From Pithys albifrons albifrons (lineage: Eukaryota; Chordata; Aves; Passeriformes; Thamnophilidae), in assembly GCF_047495875.1 (NCBI RefSeq), contig NC_092497.1, positions 6,478,937 to 6,542,936 on the forward strand: 64,000 nt of DNA. The letters run 5' to 3'. A program made the position numbers and the translations under genes. Of this stretch, positions 33,791-46,492 are shown piece by piece. How positions within the stretch are numbered: the stretch's first letter is position 1; the number at the start of each line of letters is the position of its first letter. The notes under the pieces were generated by a model. The model ran no database searches, was not told the DNA's origin, and was given only the letters and a program-made list of their open reading frames with translations.

Positions 33791-36700
33791 GCATTTCCAC
33801 AACATAGACAATCCTTTAAAAATTATAGGTAGACACAGTAAGAATTAAAGTTCCTTTTCCCCTCCTGTGTTTCACGTGCAACTTAGTTGATTGTTGTAAT
33901 TTCCATGTTTTCATACAGCATCAGTCAAGAAGCAGAGGACCAAATATATACAACACAAATGAGAACCTGGAATGATTTGATTACTAACTAATTACTGATT
34001 AAACTTATATACCATTTAAGATAATATTTACTGTCTCAGATGTGTTTCTAGTTTTCAACATGTGTGCAGTCACTGGGGAAAACATAATGAATACATACCT
34101 GTACTTATCAGCTGCTATCTCCTCAGCCAGTTTGAAGTTTATGGTTTCAGATATTGCCCGATAGAATTGTTCTCATAAAATCAGTGAAATGAAAACACTT
34201 TTAAATTTTCTTTCCCGACAAAAGTAAGAAGTGAGGAATTTATTAAATATTCCATCTATATGTAGTACTGCAGACTCCAGAGAAAGACAAAGAAATTATG
34301 AAGCCTGTTCAACTGATCAGAATCCTGTTTTGCTGTATATATGCAGAGTAACAAAGTAAATCTCAAACCAATAAATGGGCAACTGCCCCAAACCCTCTCT
34401 AATGAAGTTTTTGATCTAAATACATAATGAAGATGGAGAAGGCATCATTATCTCCATTTTATTGATGAACATAAGTTAGTAAGCAGCAAGATTGAAGATG
34501 TGAGCCCCTACTGAGTCCAGACCCTCCAAATGATTATCATCTGATGTCTTATCAAAAACAAAAGACTTCAAATTTGCAAATTGCCATCAAGAATTTCAGG
34601 GACTTCCAGTGAAAGTCCAGAACTTTGGGCTTATTCTTGCTCACTAAGTGTTCTAACCACCTAAGCAACTAAACATCAGCTGGTTTCCACATTCATGCTG
34701 ATTACAGAGCTATTGTTCCTAGGCTGGTTAACAAAGGGTGATCTTGCAAATGGTCCCTGGCTGCTCTCCCTGGAAGTTGTGTGCATGTCTGTTTGTTCTC
34801 CATGTCCTTAGACAGCAACAAAACAATTCTATTGCAGTGGGAACTAGTTCAGAAGCCATTAAGTACCAATATGAGGATCTACTCAGATGGCTAAATTTAC
34901 TATTAACAGCACAACAGAGATTGAAGCAGCCCCAACAGTAATTCTAGATGGCAAACAGCACCAGAGGTAGCATAACTTCTACAGTTGTAAAAATGATGAG
35001 CAAGGGATAAGAATGACAGTAGGGGTTATCATTACAGTGGCTTGATCAGATGTGACTAAACATGTAATGATATGATCTCTTTGTTACCATGGATGGTACA
35101 AAGACACCTAAACACAAGTGTCTTTTCACTCCATTTTTGCCTTTCCTTTCTTTTTCTACAGTGTTAAAGGAAACAGCTGGTAGCCCAGCTCTGGAAACAG
35201 ATTAGATTCTGCTGGGACAACCTCTTGATCTGATTTTTTGTGTTAATTATCAAAGAGTTAGGAGCCATTATTACACCCTACTTCTCCAGGGAATACTGCA
35301 ACTCGCTTATGTAGCTCACATGAAAGGTAAATTTTTCCAGCAAAGGTACCTTGGTTTGTAACTGTTAACACAAAGTCATCTGAACAATTACCATTTCAAA
35401 GTGCATAACAATGTGTTATTCAAAGTGGTATCTATTGCTTGTGACAATGGGCTGTGACTGGGATGGTAGTTTACAGAAAAGCTAGAAATGATGAGTGAAG
35501 GGCTCTGACCAACACTTATCACACCATGATGAAGTACTGCCCATTCAAATTCTGTTGAGTTCATGTGATAATCCATTTTAAATCATTAGGACTCAGTAAT
35601 TTTGTATTTAAAAAATTAAAGAACTGTTTCAGGAGCTACTCAAACTATTAAAGTAGATTTAATCCAGTGTTTAAAACTTCAGGATGTGCAAGAAGTGTAA
35701 TGGAAAAAATGCATAGTAACAAACTTTTAAAAAGAAGAATAAAGAAGATAATCCAAGCAATTACAAATTTCATTTATATTCAAAGCAAAATGATGGACTA
35801 TTTGAAAGAAGCCTGAATTAAAAATTAATTAAAGGAAAGTAACATATTGATGACAGTGAATGTACACAGGCTGGAAACAAGTCTTTTCAAACCAGCTCAT
35901 GTCAATGATTTGATAAGAGGACTGATTCAATTTTATAAAGTAAAAATGTATTCCTTTAGAGAAGTTACCTTGTATGCAAGAAACTAAAAAAATATTAAAA
36001 CCTCACTGTTTTTCAATCACATTGTATTGTTAAATAAATGGTTGCAATTTAGGAATTAGTGCAAATAAGCTGCTTTTTGACTGGGGCCTCCCTTGGATTG
36101 ATTTTTGAATCTATACTAGTAAACATTTTATCAAAAAGGTGGAAGAAAATATAAAAAACAGTCCAAGGAAAGCCTGGAGTTGATACAAAAGCTAAAGGAA
36201 TGATAAATAATGAAGAACATAGGCCAGTGATACACAGTGTTTTCAGCCTCCAATAATCTAGGGACAAGGATACTATTAGACTCAGATATATGAACAAGTT
36301 ATTCTGGCATCACACATAACAAGTCAGCTGATTCATGAGAACTATCCATGGGAGTAGTCTACCCTGCAGAAAATCAAGGCTGTTGAAATTAGTTTAGCTC
36401 AGTGAAAAGGGGGCTAAGCAAACTCAGCTTATCTTGAGTTTAACCCAGATTTATTGTACACAATGGAGCAGACAGCAGAGATCAGCTGACATGCAATAAT
36501 AGGTTTTGTGTCTAAGCCTAGTGTGTATTTTCAGTGTGGTTAATAACAAGTAATATATTTAGGAGCAAAGCATATTTGTCACGTTCACAAAGTGAAGAAA
36601 TAACTACAGTAAAAATATGAAAATAAAGATAATATTTCAGAGCTAAACTAGTGGGCAAGAGAAAAGAAAAAGTGAGTGTCAATTTAGAGTAGGCATATTT

Positions 36701-37866
36701 GATTTTTATGGTGGGGTAATTAACTTTTAGAATGACAAGACTGATACTGGATTCTCCATTGCTGGATATTTTTTTAACAAGATAGGAATTTGTTGTTCTC
36801 TAAAAGATTATTCTCTTCCAAGCACAAGTATTGACTTGAAATAGGAATTAAAAATCATGTATTCTGTGCTATGAAGGCTAAACTAAATAAACCCAGTGAT
36901 AACTTCTCATTTCAGAATCTAAGACTCCCATAAACATTCACCAGAGAGTTTTCTGCCATGAAGTAGTTGATGAAAAGCAGCTAGCTAACAAGAAAAGACA
37001 GCATCTGCATTTTCTGAGAAGCCACAAGTATTATAGTGGTGACATGGAGCAACATAAAACTTTATTTGCTATTTCAATTAATGATGTGAAAGTAAATGAG
37101 AAAGAGAACTGAATCCAAATAACTTGTGATTTAGTGTCTAGAAAATACAGGCTTTATTTTAGGATATTTAATTTCATATCTGACCCTGTGAAAGATAAAA
37201 ATCCTTCCTTTATAGAAATTTGTTGATAAAAAGATATAAATCATAAACCCATCTGAGGAAAAAAAAAAAAGGGAGAAAGTCTGTGGTCTTGCCACGGTGT
37301 TAAAGTACATATCTCTCTCTCTCTAGGTCTGTATCTTTATATATATATATGTGATTAAGTGCATCAACATCATTGTGTAATTATTATTGTTATTTTTCCA
37401 TATATTGATTTTATGTTACACCAGCTGAAGCATTTTGATTAAAAAAAAACCTGAAAAATTAATCAAGTGTTTACTTTTAGACTTAAAAGTAAAGAACCCC
37501 CTGAAACCCAGTTTAAACAGCAATTCTGAAATCATACTAATTTCCAGATTTCTAAAGTGATAGGCTTGATTTTTTTTTTAGTTTGTGTTATTTCCATTAA
37601 ATTAGGAAGTTCTTGTAGAAAAAGAGATCCATTCCACCTCAGTATTACTATTGAGTTGTGATGTTTCTTGTCAGTCTTCTTTGCTTCCTCTGTAACTGAT
37701 AGAGAATAAAGGACATCTCTTATGCCTGACTTGCAACCATCAGGTGAGAAGAATCAGCCTTTAAAAGGTTAGCTTTGTTTCCTGAAGAGGTAGTTTATAA
37801 GATTAAGTAGAGGAAGAAGCTTCTTTTAACCGTCTTTGAAAAGAAAAACCTGAAAAAAACATGAAC
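33791..37866. other. Non-coding stretch
   Basis: AT-rich unique sequence of about 4 kb without recognisable genes or interspersed repeats. There is a short (CT)n/(TA)n patch at about 37310-37352. Confidence 0.45.
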
Positions 37867-37907
37867 CAAAACAAAACCAAAACCACTTAAAAACACTTAG
37901 CTGGGTT

Positions 37908-37940
<33 letters not shown>

Positions 37941-37965
37941 GGTTTTGTGTTTTTCGTTTTTTTTT
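37867..37965. repeat. A/C arm plus (TTG)n/T-G arm
   Basis: An A/C arm (37867-37885, aaaacaaaaccaaaacc) is followed after about 20 bases by a T/G arm containing (TTG)n at 37908-37939 (about 10.7 units) and ggttttgtgttttt. The two arms are partly complementary, giving an imperfect fold-back. Confidence 0.8.
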
Positions 37966-38466
37966 TCCTGACAGACTGTGATTATTTTGTCTCTTTAACA
38001 GCTGAGCCTATACGGAGTTTGCAAGTCAGTGATGCCTTTAGGTCAATGATAGTTGTCTTAGCCCAGCATCTCCCCTTATGCTATTACATCCAAGGGTCTT
38101 TGTTAAAGCAGGAGCTACATAAAATTTTGTATATATTTTATAAGTGACACGAAAATAGCTTTGCAGATGGACATATACATGATCAGTTTGCATTGAAGCA
38201 AACTAACATAAGAAAAATATTGGTCTCAGAATTTCATGTCAACTTCCATAAGTTTCTTATCTTTGTCCTGGAATTCAGTCATCTTCCCCTTCATTCTATG
38301 GAAAATTATTTTTTATTGTAATAACATGTTTTCTAACATTTCTTACAAAGAATATTGCATTTTTGTGGTTTTTAAAGTATATTTGCACCTGATTTTATTT
38401 AATAAGTAAAACTCCCCACTTTTAAACATTGAAGAATATTTAAAATGGTGTATTACTTTTACCTTT
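37966..38466. other. Non-coding spacer
   Basis: Nothing recognised. Confidence 0.5.
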
Positions 38467-38528
38467 AAAAAAAAAAAACAACAAAACAAAACAAACAAAA
38501 AAACCCCCAAACACACCCAAACAAATAA
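38467..38528. repeat. A/C-only tract
   Basis: A12, then caacaaaacaaaacaaac, then an A7/C5 segment and aaacacacccaaac. G and T are absent for over 50 bases. Confidence 0.8.
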
Positions 38529-41500
38529 AATAAAATATTTCTGCAACACCACTAACAAAATGCCTGACAGGTCTGTGACAGGATGTCACAAATCAACTTC
38601 TACACCAAGGAATGGTCTTATGAACCTATTAAACTCACACTCTTTGGCTTTAAAGCAACAGTCATCATCATTAATTGTTATTATTGCACTTCTTGACATT
38701 TTCAAGGGGAAAAAAAGATACAAAGGATTTCATGAGAGTCATAACTGGTCACCTTAAGACAGGAGGGCTGCTTTCATTTTATTTAATTAAAATGTTTCTA
38801 AAAGAACCAGTGAAATACAAGACCTGAAAGCAAATCAGATGTCAACCTTTCATTTGCCTATAAGTCCTGGTGTTTCTTACTTTTTATATCTCTGAAATTT
38901 TTTTTTTTCATCTATTTATACAGATAGAGCAAGGAATTTGTCCTTGACTGGTACTTCTAGACTGAACCACCTAAGTAGAATAGATTATACAGAAAATGCA
39001 AGACAAAATTTTTCCATACTTTTAAAACCTGATGATTTGATTTTGAAATGCTGTGCATTTCAAGGGATTTGACATTTCCGGGGAATTTCCCCTAGATAAC
39101 ACCAAGTCTCTTATATATAATACTGGACACACAATCCAAAAATCCATTTGTGTATTTCAGCCAAAATAATGATAATATTCAGAACTTAGTAATGTAAAAA
39201 TGCATTCATTGCAGGACACTGTGTTTATTTCTCCCAGGTTTGAGAATCTCAGAGTTGTCAGTCTAAAATCTTGTATGTAATCTGAATTTGTCACCTTGCA
39301 TCCCTACCTTAATCAGCAAAGACAGCCACGTAACTCCAGAGGACACATCATCTCTTCATCATGTCCCTTGGCAGAGTAGACACGAGACACAGAAGCAGAC
39401 TCTTCTTCCTAGTTGACTATAAACTGACATTAAAAACATAGATCAAATTGATGATTTTGGTAGTCTAGATTTAGGGAAATTTAAATTCTTTTTACACTTT
39501 AGTTTTAAATATTTTGTTCCTGGTTGCTGACTTCTGAAAATTAGGTAATATTAGTCAACCAAATTAGAAAATATTAATGAGGTTTTAATGCAAGATGTTT
39601 TCTGCAGATATGTTGATCAAATCATTTTCTAAATGTCCAAGTCACTGCACAACTGAATGAGTTGTCATAGTTGTGCCCACATATCATAGAATATCCACAG
39701 CTCAGGCTTGGCCCTCTTTGAGTTTTCAAGTGCTTATAAAAGAAAATTTATCATCTTCAGCTTATTATATTATCAATGGAGAGAGGAAAAGGCTGCAGAG
39801 GAAGAAAGAGAGACTTCAGACAGTGAATCTTATCTATAATATTTTATTAAAGATATTTTATGAAAGGTCATATTAAATTTCAAATTAATCATACTTTTAA
39901 GATTGTACTTTTTTAAACATTTCAGAAACCTATGTAGAGTATAACACAATGAGAAAATCTTGTTTGCTTGCTTACTACTTGTTCAGCAGAAAAATAAAAA
40001 GAGTAACAGGTTTATTTGTTTGTGTTGTTACTGTTCTAATAACTCATGGACTTTTTGAAGTTTAAAACTGCTGGGTATAAACACTGAAAAAACATTATTT
40101 TTAAATCACTGATCTGATTTTCCTCATTGATTGATCTCCTCTTACCATAAGAGACAGAAAAGACTCATTAAACCATACAGTTTGTCTCAATACCACGACA
40201 AGATTGATTGATCCTCACATTGCACCGCTCAGGCGTTTTCATGATGAAGCACACTCAGTTGTGAAAGTTGCCATGGCCAGCATATCACAATCATTATGAT
40301 ACATAGCATAGACTCCTGCAGTTGTTTCTAACACCAGATTTTCACATAGTAAAAGCAAAGCAATCCCAGAGTGCTTCTCACTCACCTGGACCTAGTTAGA
40401 AAATTCCATAGCTCACTTTCTTCTTTCTGGAAACTAAAATGTATAGTGAGTGGGAACAAGGTGAAATGTTATGTGCTGATGTCCTCTTTCTGTGGAAAAG
40501 AAAGATGTTCTGACATGCTCTTAGCTCTTCTATTTTAGCTATAGTCACAATTACCTGGTATGTGCTAGAACAGTGTTATCTCAACCTGGGAATACACCAG
40601 GCAAAGCTTAAAATGTTCAAATTAAAAAAAAAAAAAAGTCCCAACAAATGTCAACAATAGTACTTTTGCAACCATCATTTTGTATTTCATGAACCTCAGA
40701 AAAACAGCTAATTTATATTTTTGAGTAAAGTAACTCCTTATTAAAACAAGGCTTATCATTCCTATTCAGTATATGTTTGTGCTGTTTTCTATGCACCAAT
40801 ACAGGCATAATATTATTTTATTTCTTGCTTTCCTTAAAAAGGAAAATATAACATTTCCCTATAGGGATAGGTCTAAGGATTTTGCCCCCCATCTTAAAGG
40901 ATTTAAAATCCTATGAAGAACTTAGTGTGAATTTCTACTCCCTCTGTTTATGTTCCTTGTATATGTATTCTTATCATGATAAAATCGGAAATCTGCTCCT
41001 TGCCAGACCATTTCAGATCTGTCCCATAGCAGCAACTTCTTCCTGTCATTTCAAAAATCACAGTCTGAATCTTTTTTGCTTTATTTCTTTGTTTGTATAT
41101 GTGGCAAAAGGAGTGGTGAGGCACTAAGCAGGATATAACATAACGGGGATGATCTGGACCCTAACACAGAATGAAACATCCCTTCTTATCGAACATGCTG
41201 ATCTCAGTGTGATGTATTTTTAAGCACTTTTTCTTTCACAAAAGATTACATGACAACCTCAACATAATAAAAGCATTTCACTGAGGGGAAAGCAGTCAAG
41301 CAATAAAACTCAGACACATCCAACCTTAGGCCCACTGTTGAGCATGCGTTTATATGTTTGAGTGTGTTCATGTGCATGTCTGTGTCTGTGCATGTGTGTC
41401 TGTAGGAAATAAAGATTCAGACTTGGGCAATTCCAGTCAAAGTTTCAAACCTGCCAAGTGCAGAGGAAGTTGTGGAAGGTACTTGCATCCTCTTCCCTGT

Positions 41501-43423
41501 ACCTGCCAAGTCTAAATTCTGTGACCAGGATTAAATTCTGATGTCAGTTATGGAAAGCCCTATTTCCAAAGATTTCTGATGGTGCAGAACTCCTCTTTGT
41601 TTGGGGTGACAGTTTCTTAGCAACAACTATTAGTGTGCAACTGCAGACCTAATCAAATGGGAAACTTGGACGATCTCTTTTGTACGCGTCTTGAAGAAAA
41701 ATCCTTTGCTCAAAAATATAAAACATATTGACAATTATACACTAGCCCCAAATATAACTTTTCCCTGCAGTTCTACAGGCAGGTTTGCTGCACTGGGCAG
41801 TCAGCCTGCATACATGGAAAAATCAATTTTGTAAGAGATATATCTTCATGTGTCATGATCCAGTGTATGATAGTGGCCTTTTATGTCTATTTAGTTTACA
41901 GCAAATGTAAAGCTATCACCTATATTGGTGATATTAGCAGTCCAATAACTCAACAATTAAACAAATTAAATTTCTCTCTCTGTCTCTCTCTTTCTTTGTT
42001 GACTGACTATAATAATCATCCAGGAATGACCTTGAGAGATTGGATATTCTTCTTGGTTTAAGTGCCATTAGCAATTTTTTTTTTTCAGAAAGCGAGCCAC
42101 TTAGGTAGTTGGCAAAAAAAGTGCCGATAAAAATCTACTCTTGGCTACTCAGTAAATTGCATTGCACTATCTGCTTGCCAGCTGAGGGTGAAAACATTGT
42201 ATATTAAAAGATTTTCATTGTGTAATAATGCGAACACTAGCAGTAGTAATTATAAAATCAATAATTCGTAATAAATATGTCCTCCTTATATAATTACTAA
42301 ATGATTGCAAAACCAATATTATGCACTAGTTAGAATGGAAGAGGTTGCTGCTAAAGGCTTTCTGTATTACACATTATTGTTCAACTCTTAAACACCCTTG
42401 GTCAAATGAAGCATAGCTTCAGCCTCATCAGAATTAAGCTAAATGCTATTTCAGTTTGATCTCCTTAAAAAGTATTTGATTCATGGAAAACTAATTACCA
42501 GATTAAAATGCAACAAAAAGTGACTTAAATACACAGTGTTAAACACCATTTATCGTGAGCTGGGAAACAAAAGGAAGATAGTTTCTGTCCCATAATATGG
42601 TAAGTGTTTAGATATTTATTATTATTATTATTATTTCTTTTCTTTCTTTACTTTCTGGTTGAGTGGTTTGATTCCCCAGGAAGACCAATAAACCTCAAGA
42701 TACCATTTGTATATCTTGACATTTTTCACAGGCTCTTCTTTTTGCTTCAAGTGATAATTTCTGCAGCTGAGACAACAAAGAAGTTGAACTTTTTGTGGGT
42801 TTCTCATGCTTCATGGTGCTGAAATTCAGCAAAAGGGCCAAATGTTTCATTATTTTAATTGTATGCATTCCTTCTAGGGCTATCAGAAGAGCCTAAAATT
42901 AACATAAGCATAAATGGAAAGGAAACAAGGCCAAATGTGAATTCCGTAACATTATTTGCATGGTATAGCTGCCCTACTCATCATAATCTCATCCTAAAGA
43001 AATAGCTTCTATGTACACAAAGGCATGGAAGATTAAAGAACACCACCTGTTATGACAGATAATACCTGTGTGCAAATGTGTAACAAGAGTCTCAGAGGAT
43101 GTATGCAGGTCACTGAGCTCCAAAGTCTGCCTTACTTCCATTTACTAAAAACACACACACCTATTTTTCTGCTCTTATTTTTACATTTTTGAGTTCATAC
43201 CCTTCTGACACTTGAAGAAAGTTTCACCTCACTCGGCAAGGATCTCTACAGTGTAAAGGTCTGTGTCTGAGCTAATCACCCCAGTTCCAATATAGTAACA
43301 GTAATTCAGAAGACGCAGTATGTGAGAAAAATAAGACCTTTTCGTGTGAGGTCTTATCCTAAATATAGTATCAAGGAGAGAAAAGATGAATTACACCCAA
43401 AAATTGTTTATTTCTCCTCACAG
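38529..43423. other. Non-coding stretch, one TAAT-rich block
   Basis: No gene was recognised in 4.9 kb. There is a TG/CATG-rich patch at about 41345-41405. About 42110-42560 is complex with many TAAT/ATTA cores and octamer-like words (attatgcac, atgattgcaaaa) and could be a conserved non-coding element; this is only a compositional impression. Confidence 0.4.
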
Positions 43424-43576
43424 AGGAGTTTAATGTGGCCAATTCAGATGTAGATATGTGCACTGCAAATAAATCCCATGCCTTGCCTCTATTTGGAGGA
43501 AGTGTTATCCACAATGCAGTCATAAATACTTGTAGAACTAAATCTGGGGGTTTTTGCCCACCATATCCCAGTATGG
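43424..43576 (+). other. Candidate cryptic exon (weak)
   Basis: A good acceptor-like sequence (ttgtttatttctcctcacag, ending at 43423) precedes a 153-bp segment that is open in one frame for 50 codons (43426-43575). It is followed by a donor-like G|gtgagc at 43577. The phases would be symmetric (1-1). The translation begins EFNVANSDVDMC and ends CPPYPSM, with Cys at residues 12, 36 and 44; I recognise no family. Against it: an open frame this short is common by chance, both splice motifs are frequent in any 64 kb, minus-strand frames are open here too, and no partner exon was found. Confidence 0.15.
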
Positions 43577-43873
43577 GTGAGCACTGAATTTCCCATGCAT
43601 TTGTCAAGAGCTGCCACCTCCAAACAATATTCACCTATCTTCAATGAAGCTTTTTTGTTCCTTTTGTGTAGAAACTTGTGATAAAAATACCCTTTTGGCA
43701 AGCAAGCTCCATCTGCAAATATAAAAACTCACGTTGCTTCTGAACCTAGCGTACACAATTACATACAATGTAGGGTATTAAGAGTTACTTGAAATCGTAC
43801 AATATTCAACAATTAAAATAAAATAATCTTGAATACAGGCTACAATAAAATGAAGAACTCTTGCTGACAGACG
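43577..43873. other. Short non-coding spacer
   Basis: Nothing recognised between the candidate exon and the satellite array. Confidence 0.5.
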
Positions 43874-44030
43874 TCTCCTCTCCTCTCCTCTCTCTCCTCT
43901 CCTCTCCTCTCCTCTCCTCTCCTCTCCTCTCCTCTCCTCTCCTCTCCTCTCCTCTCCTCTCCTCTCCTCTCCTCTCCTCTCCTCTCCTCTCCTCTCCTCT
44001 CCTCTCCTCTCCTCTCCTCTCCTCTCCTCT
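43874..44030 (+). repeat. (CCTCT)n pentanucleotide array
   Basis: About 31 units of a CCTCT/TCTCC pentamer with one early interruption (a two-base ctct slip near 43890). The minus strand reads (AGAGG)n. It changes abruptly to a hexanucleotide array at 44031. Confidence 0.96.
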
Positions 44031-44225
44031 CCCTCTCCCTCTCCCTCTCCCTCTCCCTCCCCCTCCCCCTCCCCCTCCCCCTCCCCCTCTCCCTCTCCCT
44101 CTCCCTCTCCCTCTCCCTCTCCCTCTCCCTCTCCCTCTCCCTCTCCCTCTCCCTCTCCCTCTCCCTCTCCCTCTCCCTCTCCTTCTCCCTCTCCCTCTCC
44201 TTCTCCCTCTCCCTCTCCCTCTCCC
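44031..44225 (+). repeat. (CCCTCT)n hexanucleotide array
   Basis: About 32 units of CCCTCT, with a C-enriched block (ctcccc type) at about 44056-44086 and two T-substituted units (ccttct) near 44181 and 44199. On the minus strand the frame gives a long Gly-Glu dipeptide run; this is compositional and not a protein. Confidence 0.96.
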
Positions 44226-46322
44226 AACATGCAGATTTGGAAAGATTAAGTATATTCAGTCTTGCTAAGTATAGATGCCTAAATTAGGCACTGCATCTCC
44301 TCTGAAGTCCAAGTTCAAGACAGCTGTGTGACTCAGAGTACCTGTTATCTGTGTATGGCAGACCCTGACTTCCTGCATTATCAGTCAAATCAAGCAGTCA
44401 CAATGAAGCTGACCATCTGAACTGTACCTAAAGTAACTTGCATGAGGCCTAATAAGGCTTTAAATCTAGCTCCTGGTTTTGCCAGTTTCCATTCTACAAG
44501 GGAACCAATGTGAAATAAGGGTTAGGATCTGTGCTGTAGTGAATTCATGCCTTGTGAGTTTCTTGTATTAAGTGGTCACTTATTTCTCTCATGGATTCTT
44601 GAAACATAAAATAATATAGAAAGTCATGGTTTTTTTTAAGAGTTGATCTGAACTGAATCCAGCATTCCAGGGAGAAAGTGGGTGCAAGGGATTTAAAATT
44701 GAATTTCACTAGAATCCACAGAAATTATCAATGCCTAAATCTCAAGGCCATCTATAACATCAATATAAAAATATGCAGTTCTTGTCTGTTAAGATTGTTA
44801 CTTAACTTCTCTCTCTAGGCTAGTTAGATGGTTTCCACATTAAAAATACTCATGATGAGTTCTCATCAATAAAATTTAATGTTCATTTATAATCACACTT
44901 TTTCTAAGTACTTCACAATACAAACACCTCTGTGTGGAGGGGAAAAGCTGTAATTTTCTTTTGTCAGAATGAAAAATGAATATGGGTATGTTTATGTGCC
45001 TAGATGAATTAAAAGCAAGGTGGTGTAAGAAGATGTAGCTTTTACTGCAACAAGAGAAGGAATTAGAGTTCTTGGACTGTTAAGCTACATCTGGAGCACT
45101 AAATTTGGAAGGTTTTATCATCAGTTAATGGTACTTCACCAGATCATGCAAAACTTGGACAGAAGTTTTTTCTATTCATCTTTCTGCACCAAGTCTTGTG
45201 AAGAGAACATTCAGTGGAATTCATCAAGAAAAGCTGTCTTAGACCCCTTCACCAGTCATGACGGGGGAATAAAGGCCTCTACAAAGTTTCTGTCACAGGT
45301 TACATTGTGAAACTGCAATATGAGGGTAGAAGAGTTATATCTGAATGAAAGTGCAGGTTGACTAGGTTGGCTTAAGGGAATTTACCTCCCTACTCCATTA
45401 GCTCCACTCACCGCAGTGTGGTTTGTCAAGGATTTATGAACATACAGAAGTCTCATCAGAAAAGACTTATGATCTCTGTGCCACATCCATGCGCCACTGA
45501 GTCAATGTGTGCATGTGCAGTGTGTCTGATGTTTCAGAATGTGCCTGATTTATTGTATTTTCGTTCATATTTTTTCTCTGGAATTTCTCCATCATTCAGA
45601 TCAAGCCTCTATTTGCCTTGCTGATGTGCACTTGTGTGTATTAGAACAACTAGTACATGTAGGCTCTAAATAGAAAAGGCTGGTTGAAATTCTGTCCCAT
45701 GTGTCACCCAGAGACTAAGACAGCATGATCAAAGTTATTCATAGGGACAAAAATGACAATATTCAGTATGATAATATGTGGAAAAAATACAGTCTCTTCC
45801 TTTCTTTCTTTTTCCCTTGTATTGATTATGTTTAAACAGGAAAGAAATGGCAGTTTAAGCAACTGCTTATTGATATTTGCATCAAAGAGGGTAGACACAA
45901 AGAAACAATGAAATTCATGCTGTAGGATTATAAAATGCAGGGCTTTATAATACAATGGAAAAATACATAGAAAATTGCATTTTATAATAAATATCTTTAG
46001 AAATATGAACACATAAAAGAACATACTGTAGTAATAGCAGCACTAGAAAGACGTATCAAATCTAAAATATTTCCACTCACCATCAGTTCCTAGTTTTTAA
46101 GGGTAGAAAAATACTTCTATGCTCCCTTAATATAAAGAAGAGCAGAGCAGTGTAACCTCTTCATATGACCACATATGTTCTATGCACTAACATTTGTCAG
46201 CCATCACTCAAGTTTAAGTGGTTTATGCATCAGGTTTACCAACAGAGCTAGGTCACCATTGTCAGCTAGACCGTGAACGCAACTTTGGAAAAGGTCTCAT
46301 AATGGAGTAAGAGGAATATGGG
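44226..46322. other. Non-coding spacer
   Basis: AT-rich unique sequence; no gene or repeat family recognised. Confidence 0.5.
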
Positions 46323-46492
46323 GTCATAGAATGAGTTGAATTGAAAGGACCTTTAAAGATCATCTAGTCCAACCCCTCTGCAATGAGCAGGGACATCTCT
46401 CACTAGACCAGGCTGCTCAGAGTCCTGTCTAACGTTACCTTGACTATTCTCAGTCATGGGGCAATTTTGACCTGTCTGGCAACTGTTGTGGA
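46323..46492 (-). mobile_element. CR1 LINE 3' fragment (minus strand)
   Basis: The plus strand reads 'gtcatagaatgagttgaattg', 'aaggacctttaaagatcatctagtccaac', 'gcaatgagcagggacatc' and 'ctagaccaggctgctcagag', the standard CR1 3' UTR in reverse complement. More diverged similarity continues through 'cagtcatggggcaattt' to about 46492. One octamer-tail unit remains. No coding part. Confidence 0.9.

Noticed and set aside
43778..44268. Long Gly-Glu and Pro-Leu dipeptide open frames
   Set aside because: Pure products of the pentamer/hexamer microsatellite.
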